Origin: an uncultured Lachnoclostridium sp.
GTDB lineage: Bacteria; Bacillota; Clostridia; Lachnospirales; Lachnospiraceae
Length of the DNA stretch: 64,000 bases
Direction: 5' to 3'
NCBI GenBank assembly: GCA_948330435.1
Contig: CAOJBY010000018.1
Span: 9,600 to 73,599, forward strand
Part shown: positions 1-8,642 of the stretch, piece by piece
Numbering within the stretch: the first letter of the stretch is position 1
How the letters are laid out: each line of letters opens with the position of its first letter
Position numbers and translations under genes: made by a program
Notes under the pieces: generated by a model
What the model saw: the letters and a program-made list of their open reading frames with translations, nothing else
What the model was told of the DNA's origin: nothing
Databases searched by the model: none

Positions 1-753
1 ATCTGGGTTTCCGCAGAGATAAGAGGGACCCGCCTGCTTATTCGGATTCGGGAGAATATGGACAGTCTTCCAATAGAAGCGGAAACAGAAGAAGAGGAAC
101 CCAGAGATATTGTGGCTTCCAGAGAGGGAATCATAACCAGTGTTCTGGTGCGGAAAGGAATATCTCAGATTCAAGTGGGGGATGAAGTAGAATCGGGGCA
201 GCTTCTGATCTCAGGATGCATTGACATTCTGAATGACAACGGAGAAGTGGCGAATTATCAGTATACGGCGGCGGACGCAGATATTTATGCCAGTACCTCC
301 TATACTTATTATGATGAATTTGTTTTATCCCATGAGGTGCGTCATCCAACAGGGAAAAAACGTCATGGTTTCTATGCGAAAATAGGAGGAAAGACCATTT
401 CTCTGAAGCTTCGCCCGAGTTTTGAGACCTATAGTTCCCTGAATACAGAGTATCCCCTGAAACTGACGGAGAACTTTTACCTTCCCCTGACTTTTGGCTC
501 TACGCTCTATGAAGAGTATGAAATTTATACGGAAACTTACAGTGAGGAAGAGGCAAAAAGCCTTGCGGAGGCAAATTTAGATGAATTTTTGGAAAATTTA
601 ATAGAAAAAGGGGTTCAAATTATTGAAAATAATGTTAAAATAGAAGTCAGTGCCAATACCTGTACTGCTTATGGGACGATTTCGGCGGTTGAGGAGATTG
701 GAAGCTACCAGCCTACGGAACTTTTGGAAGCAGTACCGGAAGAGGAAAAATAA
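1..753 (+). CDS. yqfD: Sporulation protein YqfD, C-terminal part (gene enters from left edge)
   Basis: The reading frame is open from base 1 (IWVSAEIRGTRLLIRIREN...), so the 5' end lies outside the window and the ATG at 58 is not the true start. About 250 residues are visible: the extracytoplasmic beta-rich segment that follows the N-terminal membrane helix in YqfD, ending in an acidic tail. The phrase EGIITSVLVRKG and the GDEV turn fit this family. YqfD is a membrane protein needed for normal sporulation in Bacillus; its biochemical role is unsettled. It sits 24 bp upstream of phoH, and the yqfD-phoH-ybeY order is a conserved Firmicute cluster, which supports the call. Confidence 0.85.
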   Translation: MWVSAEIRGTRLLIRIRENMDSLPIEAETEEEEPRDIVASREGIITSVLVRKGISQIQVGDEVESGQLLISGCIDILNDNGEVANYQYTAADADIYASTSYTYYDEFVLSHEVRHPTGKKRHGFYAKIGGKTISLKLRPSFETYSSLNTEYPLKLTENFYLPLTFGSTLYEEYEIYTETYSEEEAKSLAEANLDEFLENLIEKGVQIIENNVKIEVSANTCTAYGTISAVEEIGSYQPTELLEAVPEEEK

Positions 754-777
754 TATTTAAAACAGGAGCTATAGGAT

Positions 778-1785
778 TTGAATATTGAGGAAGTTATGAT
801 AGATATTCCGGCAGAGCATGAGGGCAATGTGTTCGGCCAGTTTGACAGCTATGTAAAGAAAATCGAACAGACATTGAAAGTTTCTGTGATTTCCAGAGAC
901 GGGGTTGTCAAGATACTTGGTTCTCCACAAAAAAGTAAACAGGCGGCAAATGTGTTGAAGCAGTTGCTAACCCTTTCCATACGGGGCAATACCATACAGG
1001 AACAGAATGTGGATTATGCCCTGGCACTCTCTATGGAGGGGCAGGAGGAGGCACTCTCTGAGATTGATCGGGACCTTATCTGTCATACCATAAGTGGAAA
1101 GCCTGTCAAACCAAAGACACTGGGTCAGAAGCAATATGTGGATTTGATTCGGGAACGTATGATTGTCTTTGGCACAGGCCCTGCCGGAACAGGTAAAACC
1201 TATCTTGCCATGGCTATGGCCATCACAGCTTTTAAAAATAATGAAGTCAGCCGGATTATTCTCACAAGGCCTGCCATTGAAGCCGGCGAAAAGCTGGGGT
1301 TTCTTCCGGGTGATTTGCAAAGCAAGGTAGATCCTTATTTGCGTCCCCTGTATGATGCCCTTTATGAGATTATGGGGGCGGACAGCTTTTTGAGGAATAT
1401 GGAACGGGGACTGATTGAGGTTGCCCCCCTGGCTTATATGCGGGGCAGAACTCTGGATAATGCATTTATCATCTTAGATGAAGCCCAGAATACCACCCCG
1501 GCACAGATGAAGATGTTCTTAACGAGAATCGGCTTTGGGTCCAAAGTGATTGTAACGGGGGATTCCAGTCAAAAGGATTTACCCTCTGGAACCCGCTCCG
1601 GGTTGGAAGTAGCACTGCGGGTATTGGCGAAAGTGCCGGAGATTGGATTTTGTGCCCTGACCAGCAAGGATGTGGTACGCCATCCTCTGGTCCAGAAAAT
1701 TGTACAGGCTTATGAAAATTATGAACAGGCACAGACACGTCGTGGAACAAGAAAGGATGCTTATGACAATCAACATAGAAGATGA
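778..1785 (+). CDS. phoH: PhoH family ATPase
   Basis: 335 residues. The Walker A loop GPAGTGKT is at about residues 134-141 and Walker B FIILDEAQ at about 230-237, typical of cytoplasmic PhoH-like ATPases related to the helicase superfamily. The N-terminal region before the ATPase resembles the KH-like part found in these proteins. The start is a TTG at 778, preceded by ACAGGAG; no ATG lies close by in frame. PhoH proteins are linked to RNA metabolism, and the usual neighbour YbeY follows here with overlapping ends. The phosphate-starvation role suggested by the name is historical and is not shown by this sequence. Confidence 0.92.
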   Translation: MNIEEVMIDIPAEHEGNVFGQFDSYVKKIEQTLKVSVISRDGVVKILGSPQKSKQAANVLKQLLTLSIRGNTIQEQNVDYALALSMEGQEEALSEIDRDLICHTISGKPVKPKTLGQKQYVDLIRERMIVFGTGPAGTGKTYLAMAMAITAFKNNEVSRIILTRPAIEAGEKLGFLPGDLQSKVDPYLRPLYDALYEIMGADSFLRNMERGLIEVAPLAYMRGRTLDNAFIILDEAQNTTPAQMKMFLTRIGFGSKVIVTGDSSQKDLPSGTRSGLEVALRVLAKVPEIGFCALTSKDVVRHPLVQKIVQAYENYEQAQTRRGTRKDAYDNQHRR

Positions 1786-2263
1786 GAGCCAGATGGTACT
1801 TTCTTTGGCGGATACAAAGAGCCTTGCAAAAAAAGTGATAGAAGCGGCTTTGGATTATGAGGGATGTCCTTATGAAGCAGAAGTTAGTCTTCTTTTAACC
1901 GATAATGATGGAATCCGGCAAATCAATCGGGAATACCGCAGGATTGATCGGGAAACAGACGTGCTGTCCTTTCCCATGCTGGAATATGAAAGTCCGTCTG
2001 ATTTTACCTGTGCGGAAATGGAAGTGGGAAGCTGCTTCAATCCGGAAACCGGGGAATTGGTTTTAGGGGATATTATTCTTTCGATGGAGAAAGTACAGGA
2101 ACAGGCCAAAAAATATGGGCATAGCGAGGAACGGGAGTATGCTTTCCTTATCACTCACAGCATGCTGCATCTTTTTGGCTATGATCATATGGAACCGGAA
2201 GAAGCAAGAGTAATGGAGGATAAGCAGAATGCGATTCTTCACTCTTTAAATATTTTACGTTAG
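1763..2263 (+). CDS. ybeY: Endoribonuclease YbeY (rRNA maturation factor)
   Basis: 166 residues from the ATG at 1763, which has AGAAAGG six bases upstream; an ATG at 1757 is also possible, while starts further left run deep into phoH. The zinc site H132-x3-H136-x5-H142 (HSMLHLFGYDH) is the family signature, and GDIILS precedes it. YbeY is a metal-dependent single-strand endoribonuclease used in 16S rRNA 3'-end processing and ribosome quality control. It overlaps the last 23 bases of phoH, so the two are probably translationally coupled. Confidence 0.93.
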   Translation: MTINIEDESQMVLSLADTKSLAKKVIEAALDYEGCPYEAEVSLLLTDNDGIRQINREYRRIDRETDVLSFPMLEYESPSDFTCAEMEVGSCFNPETGELVLGDIILSMEKVQEQAKKYGHSEEREYAFLITHSMLHLFGYDHMEPEEARVMEDKQNAILHSLNILR

Positions 2264-2294
2264 AATTACCTTATTTACAGGGAGGACAAAAAAC

Positions 2295-3425
2295 ATGAGA
2301 ACAAAGAGACTGTTTGTTCTGCTCCTGTCTGTTCTGCTGGTTTTTGCTGGCTGTGGAAAAGAGAAATCAGGAGAAGAGGAGTTTGACACAGAGGCGGAAA
2401 TCTGGGAGGGTGAGGCACCTCTGGATGGAGACGGGAATGTTCGGGAAGTAGTGGATGGCAAGATACGCAGTTATTTTACCGGGGAATGGATTGATGTAAA
2501 TCTGGGGCTCAGACGTCCATTGGCTATTATGTTAAATAATAAACGGGAAGCCCTGCCCATGTCAGGAGTAAATGATGCCAGCGTAGTATACGAATGTCCG
2601 GTTGAAGGCCGTATTACCCGATGGATGGGAATTTTTGAGGATTGGGAGGACCTGGAACGAATTGGTTCCGTTCGAAGCTGCCGTCTCTATTTTCTGGATT
2701 TTGCTCAGGAATTTGATGCCATATACGCCCATTTTGGACAGGCAATTTATGCCTTAGAAGCATTAAATGGAGGCGAATTTGATGTACTGTCCGGAGGCAC
2801 AAAGTATATTGAACATCCGGTGTCTAACATGTACGATCGAATTTCCCGGCCAGGAAAAGACTGGGAACATACCCTGTATGCATTTCCGGATGGAATTGTT
2901 AAGGACATTGAAAAAAAGGGATACAGCCTGGAAATGCCGGAAGATTATTCCCGAAAATTTTTGTTTGCACCTGCAGGGGAAATAGAAGAGTATGAAGGCT
3001 ATCCGGATGCCACATTACTTCAACCAGGAGGTACAGGCGGAGCCAATGGTTTTGGGGGAGTACAGGCTACTTTTGAATATAATCCGGAGGATCGAAAGTA
3101 TTATCGTTCCACTTATGGGAATCCACATATAGACGAACTGACAGGAGAACAATTTGCGGTGACCAATGTGATTTTTCAGTATTGTGATGGCAATGTACTG
3201 GATTCCGAGGATTATCTCCATTTCGCAAGTCAATCCTATAATAATGACTGTTTTGTCTTTACAAATGGAAAGATGATAGAGGGCTACTGGAATAATTCTT
3301 CCGGGGGGCTTGGGACTCCGGCCCGCTATTTTGATAACGACAATAATGAAATTGTATTAAATAATGGAAAAACCTTTATTTGCATTGTCTGGAATGATTA
3401 TGTAGATGATGTGGTAATTCAATAA
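2295..3425 (+). CDS. DUF3048 (YerB-type) lipoprotein
   Basis: 376 residues. A basic N-terminus and hydrophobic stretch lead to VFAGC, a lipobox with Cys20, followed by an acidic linker, so it is probably an exported lipoprotein. The body matches the DUF3048 pattern: RRPLAIMLNNK, a GRITRWMGIF strand, and IGSVRSCR, where a conserved loop is expected. Its biochemical function is unknown; YerB-type proteins are surface-exposed. An ATG with GGGAGGA upstream sets the start. A paralogue lies at 43789-44904 with the same N-terminal plan. It is the last gene of the yqfD-phoH-ybeY run and lies 33 bp before the flippase. Confidence 0.82.
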   Translation: MRTKRLFVLLLSVLLVFAGCGKEKSGEEEFDTEAEIWEGEAPLDGDGNVREVVDGKIRSYFTGEWIDVNLGLRRPLAIMLNNKREALPMSGVNDASVVYECPVEGRITRWMGIFEDWEDLERIGSVRSCRLYFLDFAQEFDAIYAHFGQAIYALEALNGGEFDVLSGGTKYIEHPVSNMYDRISRPGKDWEHTLYAFPDGIVKDIEKKGYSLEMPEDYSRKFLFAPAGEIEEYEGYPDATLLQPGGTGGANGFGGVQATFEYNPEDRKYYRSTYGNPHIDELTGEQFAVTNVIFQYCDGNVLDSEDYLHFASQSYNNDCFVFTNGKMIEGYWNNSSGGLGTPARYFDNDNNEIVLNNGKTFICIVWNDYVDDVVIQ

Positions 3426-3458
3426 AAACAGAAAGTACCAAATGGCGGAAGGACTGCT

Positions 3459-5123
3459 ATGAGCAATCGGAAAAAGGGGAAAAGTCGTTCCAACTATATA
3501 ATGCAGGGCAGTATTCTGGCAGCGGCATCTATTTTGAGCCGTTTAATTGGAATGCTTTACCGTCTTCCGGTTACTAATATCATTACGGATCACGGCAATG
3601 ATTATTATTCCGCCGCCTATGAGATCTACAATATCATTTTGTTGATCTCTTCCTATAGTCTGCCATTGGCAGTGTCTAAGCTTGTATCTGCAAAGGCGGC
3701 TCTGGGACAGTATCGGAATGCCTGGCGTATTTTTAAAGGTGCCTTATATATGGCGATAGTGGTAGGCATAATCGGATCCGTGGCAACTTATCTGGGTGCA
3801 GGATTTTTTACCGGAACATTACTCAATACGCCAGAGAGTGAATTGAGCCTTAAGATATTGGCACTGGCTGTGTTTTTTCTGGCGGTTATGGGTGTTTTAC
3901 GGGGCTATTTCCAGGGTATGGGTACCATGATGCCCACGGCGGTCTCCCAGATTATCGAACAGGTTTTTAATGCGATTGTGAGTATTGCGGCCGCCAGTGT
4001 TCTTTTTCAATACGGTCTCTCTCTGGATAAGAAAGCCGGCATTACCGATGGCAGAAGCGGACCCATCTATGGTGCGGCAGGAAGCACTTTGGGAACAAGC
4101 CTGGGTGCATTAATGGGGCTTCTGTTTCTGATTGTGGTTATGATGATGTACCGCCGGGTGCTTCGGCGACAGATGAGAAAGGATCGTACCGGAAGCCGGG
4201 AGGGCTATGGGGATATACTGCGGCTACTGGTTTTGACCATCGTTCCTGTGATCCTAAGTACGGCAGTGTATAATATCAGTGGCATTCTTGATCAGGGATT
4301 ATTTAAATATCTGATGCTGGATGTGCAGGAAATTGAAAAGTCTACTGTAGAGGTTTACTGGGGTATCTACGTTGGTAAGTATAAGCTACTGACAAATGTG
4401 CCGATTGCAGTAGCCTCCGCCTTGTCTGCTTCTACCATTCCGGCACTGACCAGGGCCCGCATGGAAAGGGATCGCAAAGAAATGCGCAGGAAGACAGAAG
4501 GGTCCATCCGTATGGTCATGTTTGTGTGTATTCCCAGTGCTTTTGGCCTTACGGCATTGGCTGAGCCTATTTTGCAGTTGTTATCCTGGAATACGGATCC
4601 CGTTGCAGCAAAGCTGTTTATTCTTGGATCAGCTGCTGTAATTTTCTACGGTTTGTCTACTTTGACGAATGGTATTTTACAGGGAATTGATAAAATGCAC
4701 ATCCCGGTACGCAACGCATTGATTTCTCTGGTTTTCCATCTTGTGCTTCTTGTAGTACTGGTACAAGTGTGTAAACTCCATATTTATGGAGTCGTGATTT
4801 CCTATTTGTTTTTTGCTGTGATGATGTGTATGTTAAACGGTCTGGCTATTCGAAAGTATCTTCGTTACCGGCAGGAGATGATACGTACCTTTTTGATACC
4901 AATTGTCTCCTCTGCGATTATGGGCCTTTCCTGCTGGCTTCTTTATACGCCCTTGGAGGAATTGATCGGCTTTCGGGCAGCAGCAGTGATTTGTGTTGTT
5001 TTAGCGGTTTTTATCTACGGTTTCTTCCTTTTGCTTCTTCGGGGCATTACGGAACAGGAGCTTCGGGCTTTCCCCAAAGGGTATGTTCTTGTTCGTGGAT
5101 TAAAAAAGCTTCATCTTCTGTAG
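3459..5123 (+). CDS. Oligosaccharide flippase family protein (SpoVB/MurJ-like, MOP superfamily)
   Basis: 554 residues with about 14 hydrophobic segments, the architecture of MOP-superfamily lipid-linked oligosaccharide flippases. The N-terminal GSILAAASILSRLIGMLYRLP is typical of SpoVB/YtgP/MurJ-like proteins, and FQGMGTMMPTAVSQIIEQ is the conserved mid-protein loop. These proteins move lipid-linked cell-wall precursors such as lipid II across the membrane. Bacillus has several paralogues (SpoVB, YtgP/MurJ, YabM), and the sequence alone does not decide which role applies. A GGCGGAAGGA sequence precedes the ATG. A hairpin with a T-run follows the stop. Confidence 0.88.
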   Translation: MSNRKKGKSRSNYIMQGSILAAASILSRLIGMLYRLPVTNIITDHGNDYYSAAYEIYNIILLISSYSLPLAVSKLVSAKAALGQYRNAWRIFKGALYMAIVVGIIGSVATYLGAGFFTGTLLNTPESELSLKILALAVFFLAVMGVLRGYFQGMGTMMPTAVSQIIEQVFNAIVSIAAASVLFQYGLSLDKKAGITDGRSGPIYGAAGSTLGTSLGALMGLLFLIVVMMMYRRVLRRQMRKDRTGSREGYGDILRLLVLTIVPVILSTAVYNISGILDQGLFKYLMLDVQEIEKSTVEVYWGIYVGKYKLLTNVPIAVASALSASTIPALTRARMERDRKEMRRKTEGSIRMVMFVCIPSAFGLTALAEPILQLLSWNTDPVAAKLFILGSAAVIFYGLSTLTNGILQGIDKMHIPVRNALISLVFHLVLLVVLVQVCKLHIYGVVISYLFFAVMMCMLNGLAIRKYLRYRQEMIRTFLIPIVSSAIMGLSCWLLYTPLEELIGFRAAAVICVVLAVFIYGFFLLLLRGITEQELRAFPKGYVLVRGLKKLHLL

Positions 5124-5138
5124 ACGGATTTTATAAGT

Positions 5139-5189
5139 TCCTCCTTTTTTGTCCATACTGATAGTAAATGACAAAAAGGAGGATTTTTT
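5139..5189 (+). terminator. Hairpin with T-run that also covers the next gene's ribosome-binding site
   Basis: Arms 5139-5153 and 5170-5183 pair as 14 bp with one bulged T; the loop is 16 nt, and six T follow at 5184-5189. It looks like an intrinsic terminator for the flippase gene, although the stem is rich in A/T. The right arm contains AAGGAGG, the ribosome-binding site of the GTG start at 5190, so the fold would also hide that site from ribosomes. Confidence 0.6.
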
Positions 5190-5639
5190 GTGGTAAAGAA
5201 AATGATTGCCATTCTTGCAGCTATGGTGATTTTGGGTGGATTGGCTTATTATTCCGGTGTGTTGTATTCTGAAAAAAATATGACAGAGGAACAGGCTCAT
5301 CTGAAAACTCCCAAAGCAATTTTCCTGGAAAAACAACTTTCTGATTTAAGAGCCATGGAAGATAGGGAAGAGGAACTGAAACAGGCCAGGGAAATGGCAA
5401 AACAGGAGGCTTCTACCCAGGGAGAGATGGTTTTGGCTGAAACGGAAGACTACCTTTATTATTTGATAGAGGAATTTGGGTATGTAAATATTTATCTGGC
5501 AGATAGGGAGACTATCTATGAGTATACGAATATTACCATGGACATGCTTCCGGCAGCTCTGCAATCAGAGATTTCAGAGGGAAAGGGAATGACCAGCGAG
5601 AGAGAACTTTATGACTTTTTGGAGAATTACTCCAGTTAA
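5190..5639 (+). CDS. Small membrane-anchored protein of unknown function
   Basis: 149 residues from a GTG at 5190, with AAAAAGGAGG upstream. One hydrophobic segment (about residues 4-22, IAILAAMVILGGLAYYSGVLY) anchors a mostly charged, helical domain. Residues about 45-80 (EKQLSDLRAMEDREEELKQ...) are predicted coiled coil, and a compact C-terminal segment follows. I do not recognise the family. Its only ribosome-binding site lies inside the hairpin at 5139-5183, so translation may depend on structure or on upstream read-through. It sits between a flippase and a patatin phospholipase gene; neither suggests a role. Confidence 0.7.
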   Translation: MVKKMIAILAAMVILGGLAYYSGVLYSEKNMTEEQAHLKTPKAIFLEKQLSDLRAMEDREEELKQAREMAKQEASTQGEMVLAETEDYLYYLIEEFGYVNIYLADRETIYEYTNITMDMLPAALQSEISEGKGMTSERELYDFLENYSS

Positions 5640-5706
5640 AACTTGCTATTCTTTCAGTTATGGTGTAAATTAAAGGGAGTGTTAATATTTGGAGGCATAT
5701 ATAAAA

Positions 5707-6594
5707 ATGAAACGCTCAGGAATGATATTAGAGGGCGGAGGAACCAGGGGAGTATTTACTGCAGGGGTATTAGACTATTTTATGGAGCAGGGATTGTACC
5801 TTCCCTATGTTATCGGAGTATCGGCAGGAGCCTGCAACGCAGTAGATTATGTATCCCACCAGCCAGGGCGGATGAAAACATGCACCATTGATTTCCTGGA
5901 GGCCGGAAGTTATGTGGGGCTAAAATATTTGGTCAAGAATCACAGCCTGTTTAACATGGATCTGATCTTTGATGTGTTTCCCAATAAGATCATTCCTTTT
6001 GATTATGATACCTACTTTTCATCCGGACAGACCTGTATTTTAACGGCTACCAATTGTCTTACCGGAAAGGCTGCCTATCTGATGGAAAAGGGGGGCGACC
6101 GGGTAAAACTTATGAATGCCTGCCGGGCATCTTCAAGCCTCCCCATTGTATCCCCCATGGTAGAGGTGGACGGGGTTCCCATGTTGGATGGAGGAGTGGC
6201 CGATTCCATTCCGATTCGCAAGGCTCTTTATGACGGCATAAAAAAGAATCTTGTAATTCTTACCCGCCAGGAGGGGTATCGGAAGCTTCCTGCCAGAAAG
6301 TCTTATCAAATAGCGAAAATCATGTATCAGAAATATCCAAATCTTGTACGTGCTATTAAGAATCGGGCTTATTATTATAACCGGACTATGGAACTTTTAG
6401 AGGATTTGGAACAGCGGGGACGTGTGTTTGTAATCCGCCCGCAGGTTCCGGTGGTTAAGAATACGGAGGATGATGTTAAAGTCCTTACTGCTTTTTATAA
6501 TCATGGTTATGAATATGCAAAAGATATATTTCCTCAGGCTATAAGCTATCTTAAGTGGAAACCGGAAAAAGGAGCAGATGAAAATGTTAGATGA
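5707..6594 (+). CDS. Patatin-like phospholipase family protein
   Basis: 295 residues from the ATG at 5707 (GGAGG 11 nt upstream); a TTG at 5689 with AAGGGAG is the alternative. The patatin signature is complete: oxyanion loop EGGGTRG at residues 9-15, nucleophile Ser39 in GVSAG, and Asp161 in the D-G-G motif. Together these form the Ser-Asp dyad of lipid acyl hydrolases. No signal peptide is visible, so it probably acts in the cytoplasm or at the inner membrane face; the substrate is not predictable. The 3' end overlaps the DUF896 gene by 11 bases. Confidence 0.88.
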   Translation: MKRSGMILEGGGTRGVFTAGVLDYFMEQGLYLPYVIGVSAGACNAVDYVSHQPGRMKTCTIDFLEAGSYVGLKYLVKNHSLFNMDLIFDVFPNKIIPFDYDTYFSSGQTCILTATNCLTGKAAYLMEKGGDRVKLMNACRASSSLPIVSPMVEVDGVPMLDGGVADSIPIRKALYDGIKKNLVILTRQEGYRKLPARKSYQIAKIMYQKYPNLVRAIKNRAYYYNRTMELLEDLEQRGRVFVIRPQVPVVKNTEDDVKVLTAFYNHGYEYAKDIFPQAISYLKWKPEKGADENVR

Positions 6595-6805
6595 AAAAAA
6601 GATTGCCCGAATCAATGAGTTGTATCATCGCTCAAAGGCGGAGGGCTTAACAGAGGAAGAGAAAGAAGAGCAGGCAAAGCTTCGAAAAGAATACATTGCG
6701 GCTGTCCGTATGAATTTAAGAGGACAGCTTGATCGTATTGATGTACAGGAAGCAGATGGAACTATTACCAATCTGGGTGAAAAATATGGAAAAAAGGAAC
6801 ATTGA
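6584..6805 (+). CDS. DUF896 (YnzC/UPF0291) small protein
   Basis: 73 residues. The helical-hairpin pattern KIARINELYHRSKAEGLT followed by EEKEEQAKLRKEYI defines DUF896. YnzC of Bacillus is the structural reference, and its function is unknown. The ATG at 6584 is preferred because AAAGGAGC lies 9 nt upstream; an ATG at 6578 is too close to that site. It overlaps the end of the patatin gene by 11 bases, and its own end overlaps the next gene by 20 bases, so all three are probably co-translated. Confidence 0.85.
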   Translation: MLDEKKIARINELYHRSKAEGLTEEEKEEQAKLRKEYIAAVRMNLRGQLDRIDVQEADGTITNLGEKYGKKEH

Positions 6806-7361
6806 TTTAAAGGAACAAAAAAAAGAACTTCGGAAAGAGATAATACAGCTTCGAAAGTCCCATACGGATGAAGAGATTCATCGGATGAGCCTGGATGTTC
6901 TGGAACGGATCCAAACACTTTCCGAATACCAGGAGGCGAAAGTGATTTATGCCTATATGGATTGCAGGCATGAAGTGGAGACTCGGGATCTGATACGTTT
7001 TGCATGGAAAGACGGAAAGTGTGTAGCCCTTCCTCGGGTATGTGGACAGGAGATGCATTTTTATTATATTACCTCTTTTGAAAATGATTTGGAGAATGGA
7101 AGTTTTGGGATTCAGGAACCAAGAGAAAACAATCCTGCCAATGTAGAAGATGCTCTTCTTTTGATGCCCGGAGTGGCCTTTGATATAAAAAGGCATCGGG
7201 TGGGTTATGGAGGAGGCTTTTATGATCGATTTTTGGAAGCACATCCTGATCTTGTAACAATTGCCCTTGCTTTTGAGTTTCAGGTAAAGGAAAAGGTGCC
7301 ATTTGAAAAGTTTGATATTCGTCCTGCTAAAGTTGTAACAGAGCAGCGGGTGCTTACATAG
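6786..7361 (+). CDS. 5-formyltetrahydrofolate cyclo-ligase
   Basis: 191 residues from the ATG at 6786; upstream in-frame starts lie inside the DUF896 gene. The signature GYGGGFYDRFL is present, with LLMPGVAFD just before it and an N-terminal basic segment (KKELRKEI) that binds ATP in this family. The enzyme converts 5-formyl-THF to 5,10-methenyl-THF with ATP, in the cytoplasmic one-carbon pathway. The ribosome-binding site is weak (GGGTGA), consistent with translational coupling to the overlapping gene upstream. Confidence 0.92.
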   Translation: MEKRNIDLKEQKKELRKEIIQLRKSHTDEEIHRMSLDVLERIQTLSEYQEAKVIYAYMDCRHEVETRDLIRFAWKDGKCVALPRVCGQEMHFYYITSFENDLENGSFGIQEPRENNPANVEDALLLMPGVAFDIKRHRVGYGGGFYDRFLEAHPDLVTIALAFEFQVKEKVPFEKFDIRPAKVVTEQRVLT

Positions 7362-7372
7362 GAGTTGTGGAA

Positions 7373-8635
7373 TTGGAAAGGGAAAAAGTGATGGAATTAT
7401 TGGAGCACATTGGACGCAAGGCAAAGGAGGCGGAGCCAGAACTTCGTATCTTATCAGATGAGAAGAAAAACCAGGTGTTAAATCAGGCGGCGGAAGCCTT
7501 GGTTCGGCATACACAGCAAATTCTGGCGGCAAATGAAAAGGATATGGAAAAGGGAAGAGAGAAAGGCATGAAAGCCGGTCTTTTGGACCGACTGCTCCTA
7601 ACGCCAAATCGGATTGAGGGAATGGCAGAGGGACTACGTCAGATTGCGGCTTTACCGGATCCTATCGATCAGATAATAAAAGAACATACACCTCCAAATG
7701 GCCTGCATATTCGTCAGGTAAGAGTTCCTCTGGGGGTTGTGGGTATTATTTATGAAGCACGGCCCAATGTAACAGCCGATGCTTTTGGGCTTTGCTTTAA
7801 GACCGGCAATGTGGTGGTTCTAAGAGGCGGAAGTGATGCACTTTTTTCCAACCAGGCTATTGTAGAGGTCCTGAGAGAGACTCTTACTACATGTGGATGT
7901 CCGGCTGCAGCCATTTCATTGCTTTCGGATACAAGCAGAGAGACGGCTGCGGCCTTTATGAAGTTGAATTCCTATATAGATGTACTAATACCACGGGGAA
8001 GTGCCGGATTGATTGCTACGGTAGTAAAGAATAGCACGATTCCCGTGATTGAGACAGGTTCCGGAAATTGTCATATTTATGTGGATGAGGATGCAGATCT
8101 TACTATGGCCACAGAGATTATATACAATGCCAAGACGCAGCGTATTGGTGTATGCAATGCCTGTGAATCTTTAGTTGTCCACGAAAAAGTAAAGGATGTT
8201 TTTCTCCCTCTGCTGGCAGAAAAATTGTCAGAAAAGGAAGTAGAACTTCGGGGGGATGAAAGGGCATGTGCAACAATTCCCATGAAAGCAGCCAAAGAGG
8301 CTGACTGGGGATCAGAATATCTGGATTATATTCTTTCCATTAAGGTTGTAGACAGCCTTTCTGAGGCAATCGCCCATATTAACCGTTATAATACGGGACA
8401 CTCGGAGGCCATTATTACAAAAAATCTTTCTCATGGAGAGCAATTCTTAAGAGAGGTAGATGCAGCGGCCGTGTATGTGAATGCGTCCACCCGATTTACA
8501 GATGGGTTTGAATTTGGTTTTGGGGCAGAGATTGGCATCAGCACCCAGAAGCTTCACGCCAGAGGACCAATGGGGCTTGAGGCTCTGACATCCTACAAGT
8601 ATCAGATTTACGGAAACGGACAGATAAGGGGGTAA
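7373..8635 (+). CDS. proA: Glutamate-5-semialdehyde dehydrogenase (gamma-glutamyl phosphate reductase)
   Basis: About 420 residues of the aldehyde dehydrogenase superfamily. RPNVTADAFGLCFKTGN and the catalytic Cys in RIGVCNACESLVV identify ProA, which makes glutamate semialdehyde with NADPH in proline synthesis. The start is uncertain: TTG at 7373 has GGAG 8 nt upstream, GTG at 7367 is closer than usual to that site, and ATG at 7391 is a third choice. The usual partner proB (glutamate 5-kinase) is not in the window, so the pathway is split or proB lies elsewhere. Confidence 0.93.
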   Translation: MEREKVMELLEHIGRKAKEAEPELRILSDEKKNQVLNQAAEALVRHTQQILAANEKDMEKGREKGMKAGLLDRLLLTPNRIEGMAEGLRQIAALPDPIDQIIKEHTPPNGLHIRQVRVPLGVVGIIYEARPNVTADAFGLCFKTGNVVVLRGGSDALFSNQAIVEVLRETLTTCGCPAAAISLLSDTSRETAAAFMKLNSYIDVLIPRGSAGLIATVVKNSTIPVIETGSGNCHIYVDEDADLTMATEIIYNAKTQRIGVCNACESLVVHEKVKDVFLPLLAEKLSEKEVELRGDERACATIPMKAAKEADWGSEYLDYILSIKVVDSLSEAIAHINRYNTGHSEAIITKNLSHGEQFLREVDAAAVYVNASTRFTDGFEFGFGAEIGISTQKLHARGPMGLEALTSYKYQIYGNGQIRG

Positions 8636-8642
8636 GCACGGG

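Noticed and set aside
131..349. Antisense and out-of-frame reading frames of 60-266 codons throughout the window, such as 131-349, 6807-7607 and 24926-25597 on the minus strand.
   Set aside because: They lie opposite or inside well-supported genes, have no consistent ribosome-binding sites, and show compositions expected from shadows of real coding frames.
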